Source: Psychrobacter arenosus
GTDB taxonomy: Bacteria > Pseudomonadota > Gammaproteobacteria > Pseudomonadales > Moraxellaceae
Direction of reading: 5' to 3'
NCBI RefSeq assembly: GCF_904848165.1
Contig: NZ_LR884459.1
Coordinates: 496,001-560,000, forward strand
Length of the DNA stretch: 64,000 nucleotides
This document shows, one piece after another, positions 55,542 through 64,000 of this stretch (position 1 is the stretch's first letter; every line of letters starts with the position of its first letter). A program made the translations under genes and the position numbers. The notes below the pieces were generated by a model. It did not search any database and was not told the DNA's origin. It saw only the letters and a program-made list of their open reading frames with translations.

Positions 55542-55549
55542 GAGAGCCG

Positions 55550-55954
55550 CTATTCGCCTTGGTGCGGTTCGATCTGCGTGAGTAAAGGATAGCCTTCGCG
55601 ATGCGCTAAGCTATTCACTTTTTTAGCTTTAGTTTCCGCAATATCTTTTGGATAAATACCAGCAATGCCTTTACCTGAATTATGAATACTCAGCATAATC
55701 TCTACCGCTGAATCCGTATTGTGCTTAAACTCAGACTGTAGCACATAGACGACAAATTCCATGGGCGTATAGTTGTCGTTATACATCACCACTGCATACA
55801 TTGGCGGCTTAGCTATTTCTGGCTCAGCGACCAATACATCGGCTTGCGGATTTTGCTCAGGATCGTGCTCGTCATGCGCACGAGGGCTGACCGGCTTATT
55901 GGGATAATGCCAGTCTAATCTTGGCGTAGAATTTGATAAATTATTTAACATCAT
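55550..55954 (-). CDS. clpS: ClpA adaptor protein ClpS
   Basis: Delivers N-end rule substrates to ClpAP. 134 residues: an N-terminal extension of about 45 residues, then the conserved core MYAVVMYNDNYTPMEFVVYVL (N-degron binding Asn-Asp and Met), HNSGKGIAGIYPKDIAETK and the ClpA-contacting C-terminus. E. coli ClpS has 106 residues. ATG 55954 with adjacent second ATG; ribosome binding site poor. Paired functionally with clpA downstream. Confidence 0.95.
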   Translation of the reverse strand: MMLNNLSNSTPRLDWHYPNKPVSPRAHDEHDPEQNPQADVLVAEPEIAKPPMYAVVMYNDNYTPMEFVVYVLQSEFKHNTDSAVEIMLSIHNSGKGIAGIYPKDIAETKAKKVNSLAHREGYPLLTQIEPHQGE

Positions 55955-56154
55955 AAGGATAAACTAAATCATTTTGGCGGATGAATAACCCTGCATACCA
56001 CAAGTAGCAGGCGCTATTGACACCTAAGTTGACCGCTGCCCATTATAGGCTAGCAGCCACTTAAAGGCTAAAAGGGTGTTAATAAGGAAGCGCATGGCGT
56101 AGGTAGGATATTCCCTACCTATCCCGCTAATTTAAGTTCGGCTAAACGCGTAGA

Positions 56155-56961
56155 CTATTCTGGCTCAACAGGATTTTCATCGACTTCTGGCAGCTCTTCT
56201 AATGACAATGGCATATTTTCAATGCTCTTGCCCAAGCTCCAGTCATAGATTTGCTCCACACTCTGACCATTGGCTTTTAGATTTAACTTAATTTGTAAGG
56301 GTTTGAAGCCATCGGGCATCATAAAGCGGCCACGAATGCGCGCCACACCATTGATATCATAGCGCTTAGGCTCTAAGGGCACTTCTACTAAGCTATCATC
56401 GTTCAATAAGGTAAGCTTAGGGGTCAAGGTCTTAGCGCTGCCATCACGGCTGACCATGGCCACATCAAAACGATACTCAAACGCTTGCTCAGGTAACGGT
56501 TCAATCTTGGCACCAATCACCGCTAAAGGCATACCACCTTTTTCTGCAATAAAATCGGTAAACACGTCATTGACTTGTGATAATTGGCGATTGTTCACCT
56601 TAAGCTCTTCGTCAATACGGCGCAGCTCATCCAGATTGGTTAAGCTGATAGCCAACTCTTGCTTAGCCGTCGCCACGTCATTGTTTAAAATCTCATTTTT
56701 ACGCTTAAGCTCTTTGACTTGCTCAGTCGATAAGGCTTCGCCATCGGTATTTTTACTTAGCGCTGACTGCGAAGAGTGATAACCACGTTGATAGCCTATT
56801 TTTTGTCCAAACAATAAGGCAACTAGGGCGGTGGCAATCATGGCCACTACAAACAAAACCAACATGCCATTAGCCGAGCCTAATTGGCGATTTTTGCGGC
56901 CACGAGAGGGCTTAGTTTTGTCTTCGTGAGTCTGTGTCATATCACTCATTTTTTTCGTCAT
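56155..56961 (-). CDS. Membrane-anchored coiled-coil protein (DUF6776-like)
   Basis: About 268 residues from ATG 56961; a TTG six codons earlier is also open, and starts at later Met are possible. Basic cytoplasmic segment, one transmembrane helix (about 32-53), a coiled coil (about 75-135: ELKRKNEILNNDVATAKQEL...), then a beta-rich periplasmic domain (about 140-245) and an acidic tail. This plan fits the DUF6776 family of Pseudomonadota; I am only moderately sure. Function unknown, perhaps envelope-related. Monocistronic, 410 bases from argC, a spacer where I see no gene. Confidence 0.65.
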   Translation of the reverse strand: MTKKMSDMTQTHEDKTKPSRGRKNRQLGSANGMLVLFVVAMIATALVALLFGQKIGYQRGYHSSQSALSKNTDGEALSTEQVKELKRKNEILNNDVATAKQELAISLTNLDELRRIDEELKVNNRQLSQVNDVFTDFIAEKGGMPLAVIGAKIEPLPEQAFEYRFDVAMVSRDGSAKTLTPKLTLLNDDSLVEVPLEPKRYDINGVARIRGRFMMPDGFKPLQIKLNLKANGQSVEQIYDWSLGKSIENMPLSLEELPEVDENPVEPE

Positions 56962-57371
56962 TTCAGTGGATGTGGGCAAGTTTTCTGGCTTGCATGGCGG
57001 CCTATTAACAGTAAAACACCCATTAGACCAACTTTAATTACCATAACAAGCGCTAGCTGAGCCGCACTATGATATCAGTTAAGAACGCCGTATTATAACG
57101 GAAAACCTGAGCAATACCTAACTTAGTTAAATTTTGCTTATATAAGCCAGCAACGCCTATTATATCTAGGGTTACTAAGGATTTACAAAGAGTAATCTCT
57201 TAAGAAAACCTTTAGGCAACCCCGTAATAATAGGGTAATAAAAGCTAGAAAATAGCAACCTTATTAAGATAAAAGCAGGGTTTTATCAGACCATAATATT
57301 TGCTAAATGCTAGCTATTATCGTGCAGTAGACTCTAGCGTCATTAATGCACAACATTAAGGTACTATAGGA

Positions 57372-58439
57372 TTAAGGCACTATAGGGATTTGTGATAAGC
57401 CTAAATACTCTTCTAAGCCTAGTACCACGTTCATGCTTTGTACCGCTTGGCCTGCAGCGCCTTTGACCAAATTATCTTGCGTCACTAAAATAGTAAGCTC
57501 ACGGCGGTCATTATTTTGATACACCGCAATTCTTAAAAAGTTGCTGGCGCGTACGCTACGTGAGTCCGGATATAAGCCCTTGGGTAAGATATCGACAAAC
57601 ACCTCATCCGCATAGCAGTCTTCATATTGCTGCTGCCAATCAATAGCACAACCGGCTTCTGTTAACTCTAAATGAATAGTAGAAAACATACCGCGAATCA
57701 TAGGCACCAAATGGGGCACGAAACGGATGCGTTGGGCATGCTTACTGGCCAATAATAGCGCCACCCCTTGCTCAATCTCTGGCAGGTGACGGTGACCGGT
57801 AACGCCATACGCTTTGAAGTTATCTGCAGCTTCCGCAAAGTTTAAACTAATATCGGCTTTACGCCCTGCCCCAGATACGCCAGATTTTGCATCAATAATA
57901 ATCCGCTCGTCAATCAAACGCTCAGCGGCTTGGTTTTGTTGCTCAATAACGGGTTTCAGCCCTAATATGGCGGTCGTCGGATAGCAGCCTGGATTACCCA
58001 CGATATTGGCCGTTTTAAGCGCTTCTCGGGTGACTTCAGGTAAGCCGTAAACTGCCTCTTTTAATAACTCGGGGCAGGCATGCTTATGCTTGTACCAAGT
58101 TTCGAACTCTTGTAACGACTGTAAGCGAAAATCGGCCGCCAAATCGATAACTTTAGCGCCAGCTTTGGTCAAGCGCTGCGCATGTTGCATCGCTACGCCA
58201 TGCGGGGTGGCAAAAAACACCACATCGCACTGCTCAAGCTCGCTAAACGTAGCTTCATCCATATCGCTAAATACTAGGTTTGAGACCCCGCGTAAACTAG
58301 GAAAGACTTCGTCTGCTCGCGTGCCTGCATGACTGCGTGAGGTCAATAAATCAATAGTGACCTTAGGGTGGTCAGACAATAAGCGGATAAGCTCAACACC
58401 GGTATAGCCGGTGCCGCCAACGATAGCTGCTGAAATCAT
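57372..58439 (-). CDS. argC: N-acetyl-gamma-glutamyl-phosphate reductase
   Basis: NADPH-dependent third step of arginine biosynthesis. 355 residues, type 1 ArgC. Rossmann GGTGYTGVEL (8-17), ATPHGVAM, catalytic C152 in GNPGCYPT, then KSGVSGAGRK and GHRHLPEIEQ with the second catalytic His. ATG 58439 after AGGATG. It is isolated from other arg genes. Ends NVVLGLEEYLGLSQIPIVP. Confidence 0.97.
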   Translation of the reverse strand: MISAAIVGGTGYTGVELIRLLSDHPKVTIDLLTSRSHAGTRADEVFPSLRGVSNLVFSDMDEATFSELEQCDVVFFATPHGVAMQHAQRLTKAGAKVIDLAADFRLQSLQEFETWYKHKHACPELLKEAVYGLPEVTREALKTANIVGNPGCYPTTAILGLKPVIEQQNQAAERLIDERIIIDAKSGVSGAGRKADISLNFAEAADNFKAYGVTGHRHLPEIEQGVALLLASKHAQRIRFVPHLVPMIRGMFSTIHLELTEAGCAIDWQQQYEDCYADEVFVDILPKGLYPDSRSVRASNFLRIAVYQNNDRRELTILVTQDNLVKGAAGQAVQSMNVVLGLEEYLGLSQIPIVP

Positions 58440-58524
58440 AATACATCCTGTTTATCTAGAGTATAGGCAAAATAACTACTGTAATTTTTATGAGAGACGG
58501 CCCGTTATTAAGAATGCCGTAGTT

Positions 58525-58569
58525 AATCATTTTATAAATAATCGTTCTATAAATAATCATTTTATAAAA
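58525..58569. repeat. 15-bp tandem repeat, three copies, between hemE and argC
   Basis: Units at 58525, 58540 and 58555, consensus AATCATTTTATAAAT. They abut the hemE terminator. The TTATAAAT core resembles the array after iscU. Confidence 0.75.
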
Positions 58570-58594
58570 AAACAGCGCTATAAGCACTGTTTTT
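58566..58594 (-). terminator. Terminator after hemE
   Basis: 11-bp stem AAAAACAGTGC/GCGCTGTTTTT with a G-U pair in the minus-strand transcript, followed by T-run, 37 bases after the hemE stop. Confidence 0.8.
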
Positions 58595-58630
58595 ATAAGG
58601 GATAACGAACTGCCTAGTCAAGGTATGATT

Positions 58631-59776
58631 TTATAACTGGTAGTCGTGTACCGCGTCAACAAAGACTTTGGCATGCTCAGGGTTGACCCATTGAGTAATA
58701 CCATGCCCTAAGTTAGCGACATAGCCCGTTTTTTCGCCAGAAGCATAAGCGTCATCAAGCATTAATTTAACTTGTTGACGAATAGCCTCAGGAGAAGCAT
58801 ATAAAGTCGCAGGGTCTAGGTTACCTTGAATTGCTTTACTGCGCTGTACTTTTTTATACTTCTTAGTCAAGGCACGCTGCTGCTCGGTCAACACTTGACG
58901 CGCTCGGTCTAGCGGCATGGTCCAGTCTAAACCTAGGGCATCGGCTGCGCTGTCCGCTTGCACGTCTAACCAGAGTCCGCCGCCTTTGGTAAATAAGATC
59001 ACGGGTATTTCAGGATGACGCTGCTTTAATTCAGCCACAATTCTCTTATTATAAGCATGGGAGAATTCGATGAATTGGCGATGCGCCAAAGCTCCACCCC
59101 AACTGTCAAATATTTGAATAGCTTGGGCGCCCGCCATGATTTGCGCATCTAAATAGTCGGTTACCGCGACGGCAATCTTATCCAGTAATTGATGTAAGAA
59201 CTCAGGCTTGCTATATAGCAGCCCTTTGGTATAACGGTAATCTTTAGAGCTGCCGCCTTCGATCATGTAGGTCGCTAGCGTCCAAGGACTGCCCGAAAAG
59301 CCGAATAAAGGCACCTTACCATTGATTTCTTTACGAATGCTGGTCACGGCACGCATGACATAATCTAACGAATCGTTGACATCTAAGACCGGCAGTTGCT
59401 CTAAATCAGATTGGGTACGGACGGTATGTTTAAATTTTGGACCTTCACCAGCCTCAAAATATAGCCCAAGACCCATAGCATCTGGAATCGTTAAGATGTC
59501 GCTGAATAAAATAGCCGCATCTAAGTCAAAACGGCGTAGCGGCTGCATGGTCACTTCGGTCGCACGCGCCGTATCTTTACATAAGCTCATAAAGTCACCG
59601 GCTTCCGCTCGGGTCGCTTTATACTCAGGTAAATAACGGCCGGCTTGACGCATCATCCACACTGGGGTGGTATCCACTGGCTCAAAGCGCAAAGCACGTA
59701 GCAAGCGATCATTAACTAACGGAGCAAACTTATGCCCTGTTTGACTCGTTTGCTGAACTGACTCAGACCCACTCAT
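58631..59776 (-). CDS. hemE: Uroporphyrinogen decarboxylase
   Basis: Decarboxylates uroporphyrinogen III to coproporphyrinogen III in haem synthesis. 381 residues from ATG 59776, chosen for TTGGAG just upstream. Signatures: [21 protein letters not shown] block, [12 protein letters not shown] with the catalytic Asp, [40 protein letters not shown] and [12 protein letters not shown]. About 25 extra N-terminal residues relative to E. coli (354). Downstream of proB, 243 bases away. Confidence 0.97.
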   Translation of the reverse strand: MSGSESVQQTSQTGHKFAPLVNDRLLRALRFEPVDTTPVWMMRQAGRYLPEYKATRAEAGDFMSLCKDTARATEVTMQPLRRFDLDAAILFSDILTIPDAMGLGLYFEAGEGPKFKHTVRTQSDLEQLPVLDVNDSLDYVMRAVTSIRKEINGKVPLFGFSGSPWTLATYMIEGGSSKDYRYTKGLLYSKPEFLHQLLDKIAVAVTDYLDAQIMAGAQAIQIFDSWGGALAHRQFIEFSHAYNKRIVAELKQRHPEIPVILFTKGGGLWLDVQADSAADALGLDWTMPLDRARQVLTEQQRALTKKYKKVQRSKAIQGNLDPATLYASPEAIRQQVKLMLDDAYASGEKTGYVANLGHGITQWVNPEHAKVFVDAVHDYQL

Positions 59777-59968
59777 TTTATTCTCCAACTTAATATAATT
59801 TGCTAACCATTGCCATAGTCATCAACCAGCTTGCTATGGACAACCGTTAACCCTAGTGTCATTAAAACAGTGAAGCAGCACCACTCGGTTAAGTGATACT
59901 GCTTGGCTAAAAGCGAATTGGGGCAACCTCTACCTAAATAATTGGTGATATTACCCTTATCAATAAAG

Positions 59969-60002
59969 GTCGTTAATAGATAGCAGTCATTAATAAATAG
60001 CT
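59969..60002. repeat. 17-bp tandem repeat, two copies, after proB
   Basis: GTCGTTAATAGATAGCA and GTCATTAATAAATAGCT at 59969-59985 and 59986-60002, ending 17 bases from the proB stop. Confidence 0.6.
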
Positions 60003-60019
60003 ATCAATAATCACAGGCG

Positions 60020-61249
60020 TTAAGCAGAAATCTGCTGGGTCAATATGGCCATATCATCGCGATGTACCATGACCACGCGATCCTCACTAGTGCCAAAGAT
60101 AGTATCGAACTTCTCGGTACGCTCACGAGCTACGCGGCGCGCATCATTAGAAGAGAAGTTAACTTGACCAACGGCCAAACGCTCACCCGTATCTTGATGG
60201 ATAATTTCTACCACATCACGCTCATCGAAATCGCCGCGGACTTCGACCACGCCCACTGGCAATAAACTCTTGTTATTGGTCACTAGCGCATGAGCGGCAC
60301 CCGCATCAATCACTAAACTGCCCGACATGCGCAGATGCGCGGCTAACCACTGCTTACGAGCAATAATTTTGTCAGCTTCATTAGTAATCAATAGCGTGCC
60401 CAACGCCTCACCTGAGACAATACGGGTAATCACGTCATCGATATCACCACTGACGATAATGGTAGGACAGCCGCTCATAGCCGCTAGTCTAGCCGCACGA
60501 ATCTTGGTTAGCATACCGCCGCGACCTAACTTGCCACCGTCACCAGCAATATCGAATAGATAATCTGCCATGGCGCGCTCTTGACGAATCATCTTAGCAT
60601 TCGGGTTATTACGTGGGTTGTCGGTAAAGACCCCCTCTTGATCGGTGAGAATGATATAAAGATCTGCCTGCACCATGGCGGCTGCCATCGCGCCCAGGGT
60701 ATCATTATCCCCAAATTTAATCTCATCGACCGTAATAGTATCGTTTTCATTAATAACAGGAAGGACACGCCATTCATGCAGCTGGTTTAAGGCACCAGAC
60801 GTATTTAAATAACGACGACGATGTGACAAGTCATCGTGGGTCAGCAGCAGCTGGGCACTCTGTACCCCATGCTGAATTAAAGCCGACCACCAAGTTTCAA
60901 TCAAGCCCATTTGTCCGATAGAAGCACAGGCTTGCAACGCCGCTAATTTTTTAGGACGTTGGTCCAGATTCATTCTGACTACGCCTTCGGCCACTGCCCC
61001 TGAAGACACCAGTAGCACTTCCATACCTTGGTTATGCAAATGGGCAATTTGCTTTGCCCAACCATAAATCGCAGTACGATCAAGTCCTCGGCCGTTATTT
61101 GTCAGTAATGAAGAGCCGATTTTTACTACCACGCGTTTCAGAGTAAAGTTCCGAGGAACGACTTCAAAGCGGGCTTCCATCTCGGGTTGGGCGTCATTAA
61201 TTGCTGATATTGGGGTCGTGGTAGCTTGAATAGTATCTGCCTTAGGCAT
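60020..61249 (-). CDS. proB: Glutamate 5-kinase with PUA domain
   Basis: First step of proline synthesis. 409 residues. An N-terminal extension (about 1-35) precedes the amino acid kinase domain ([56 protein letters not shown]). The PUA domain follows (about 310-400, [32 protein letters not shown]). AAGGAG lies before ATG 61249. It lies 283 bases downstream of obg on the same strand, the common obg-proB order in gammaproteobacteria; proA is not adjacent. Confidence 0.97.
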   Translation of the reverse strand: MPKADTIQATTTPISAINDAQPEMEARFEVVPRNFTLKRVVVKIGSSLLTNNGRGLDRTAIYGWAKQIAHLHNQGMEVLLVSSGAVAEGVVRMNLDQRPKKLAALQACASIGQMGLIETWWSALIQHGVQSAQLLLTHDDLSHRRRYLNTSGALNQLHEWRVLPVINENDTITVDEIKFGDNDTLGAMAAAMVQADLYIILTDQEGVFTDNPRNNPNAKMIRQERAMADYLFDIAGDGGKLGRGGMLTKIRAARLAAMSGCPTIIVSGDIDDVITRIVSGEALGTLLITNEADKIIARKQWLAAHLRMSGSLVIDAGAAHALVTNNKSLLPVGVVEVRGDFDERDVVEIIHQDTGERLAVGQVNFSSNDARRVARERTEKFDTIFGTSEDRVVMVHRDDMAILTQQISA

Positions 61250-61532
61250 AGTGCAAAGCTCCTTAAAATTATAGAAAAAAGTAAATGTATTTAATCAATA
61301 TAGGGACCATTGGCTGGCGTAATTTTGCCGCTTCTTTAGTACTGCCCAGTCGCCCCTATTCATGACTTTACCCTTCTTCCCTATTAAGGTAGTCATCAGA
61401 CCAGCAACCGTGCATGCCAGTAACCATGCATGTCTGCACTAAACCGCCAATTACTGTGCAACCAATAACGGCAAGTGTCCCTGCCCGCTATTGGTCCATC
61501 ATTACTCAGCGGTCGCTACTGTCGTTGGTGAC

Positions 61533-63340
<1,808 letters not shown>

Positions 63341-63374
63341 AAAACAAAACCCGCTAGCCAATAGACTACCGGGT
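63341..63374 (-). terminator. Terminator after the gap gene
   Basis: Minus-strand stem ACCCG..TAG / CTA..CGGGT (63374-63349) followed by TTTTGTTTTTT. It lies about 80 bases after the stop. Confidence 0.75.
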
Positions 63375-63451
63375 CCGTATAAAAATAGCAGTTGCCGTGC
63401 TAGCTAACTATTTATTTATCTAGCACTAAGCTAAACCTATTGAGCCGCTTA

Positions 63452-64000
63452 TTAAGCAATAGACAAGTAGTTGATACCCGCCATTTGCGTAGCGACACGT
63501 AATACTTGTGTGCTATAGCCTACTTCGTTGTCATACCAGATATAAACAGTCGCATGATTATCTGTAACGATAGTAGCTTGGGCATCGACGATACCGACTT
63601 GCTCAGTCCCTACAAAATCGGTAGAAACGGCTTCAGTAGAATCCGTATAAGCAATTTGCGACTGCCACTGAGCGCTGTTCGACATCTCACGCAAGAACTG
63701 ATTCACAGCATCTGCACTTTCTGGCGCTGTTTTTAAATTCAAGTTCAAGATAGCTAAGCTGACGTTTGGCGTAGGCACACGGATAGCATTACCAGTTAAT
63801 TTACCATCCAAGGCTGGCAAGGCTTTACCCACAGCTTTAGCAGCACCAGTACTGGTAATAACCATGTTTAACACGGCACTACGACCACGACGGTCTGCTT
63901 TATGGTAGTTATCAATCAAGTTTTGATCGTTGGTGAACGAGTGGATCGTCTCAACGTGACCATTTTCGATACCGTATTTGTCATTCAATACTTTTAATGA
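63452..64000 (-). CDS. gap: Glyceraldehyde-3-phosphate dehydrogenase, C-terminal part (gene continues past window)
   Basis: About 182 C-terminal residues are visible; the frame is open at the right edge. HVETIHSFTNDQNLIDNYHKADRRGRSA, then TGAAKAVGKALPALDGKLTGNAIRVPTPNVSLAIL, STDFVGTEQVGIVDA and WYDNEVGYSTQVLRVA correspond to the C-terminal catalytic domain. The ENGHVETIHSFTNDQN stretch matches the long (about 460-480 residue) GAPDH of Pseudomonas and Acinetobacter rather than the short E. coli GapA. The active-site Cys lies outside the window. Possibly gluconeogenic; this is inference from the family. Confidence 0.93.
   Translation of the reverse strand, partial: SLKVLNDKYGIENGHVETIHSFTNDQNLIDNYHKADRRGRSAVLNMVITSTGAAKAVGKALPALDGKLTGNAIRVPTPNVSLAILNLNLKTAPESADAVNQFLREMSNSAQWQSQIAYTDSTEAVSTDFVGTEQVGIVDAQATIVTDNHATVYIWYDNEVGYSTQVLRVATQMAGINYLSIA

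Overview
This 64-kb window looks like chromosomal housekeeping DNA of a gammaproteobacterium of the family Moraxellaceae, most probably Psychrobacter. I base this on gene content and order (lysC-csrA; prmA-fis-purH; a complete isc cluster; cmk-rpsA-ihfB-lapA-pyrF), on the C-terminally extended CsrA, and on the moderately AT-rich spacers. Species cannot be decided by eye. I saw no tRNA, rRNA, CRISPR array, prophage or conjugative gene. The only mobile element is one IS3-family insertion sequence.

Layout. At 1-6.3 kb (+) are the end of an unknown membrane protein, a palindromic interspersed repeat, alaS, lysC (with an internal start for a beta subunit), csrA and a HopJ-family gene. At 6.3-7.6 kb lies the IS, between the HopJ gene and its presumed terminator. 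At 7.7-13.3 kb are a DUF1315 gene and nadK (-), a Bax-inhibitor/YccA-like membrane protein (+) and a CcoI-type copper ATPase (-). At 13.6-22 kb (+) are PBP1b, a TPR lipoprotein, prmA, a DUF3426 zinc-ribbon protein, fis and purH. At 22-25 kb (-) are ppiD and hupB. At 26-33.6 kb (+) are an SCP2/UbiJ-like anchored protein and the Fe-S cluster assembly genes iscR-iscS-iscU-iscA-hscB-hscA-fdx. At 33.7-42 kb (-) are a class III adenylate cyclase, a HIT protein, a small phosphate-box unit, mfd, rraA and a NAD(P)-binding protein. rpsT (+) is at 42.6 kb. From 43 kb to the end (-) come a histidine phosphatase, a metallophosphoesterase, pyrF, lapA, ihfB, rpsA, cmk, tadA, ung, clpA, clpS, a coiled-coil membrane protein, argC, hemE, proB, obg and the C-terminal part of a GAPDH.

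How the genes work together. IscS supplies sulfur, IscU is the scaffold, HscB/HscA and Fdx help assemble and release clusters, and IscR represses the operon; a near-consensus IscR type 1 site overlaps the promoter -35. ClpS and ClpA form the N-degron delivery and unfolding machinery. The cmk-rpsA-ihfB-lapA-pyrF block is a translation, nucleotide and envelope neighbourhood typical of this group.

Most interesting. Between mfd and the HIT gene, on the minus strand, there are four direct repeats of TGTCA-type half-sites at exact 11-bp spacing, 10 bp upstream of a good -10 hexamer. This is the architecture of a PhoB-activated promoter. Downstream are a 43-codon acidic ORF with a strong Shine-Dalgarno sequence and then a terminator. 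It looks like an undescribed phosphate-starvation small-protein (or small-RNA) unit. A second theme is short tandem repeats of 15-19 bp in more than ten intergenic spacers, many just after stop codons, including two unrelated 15-bp arrays between iscU and iscA.
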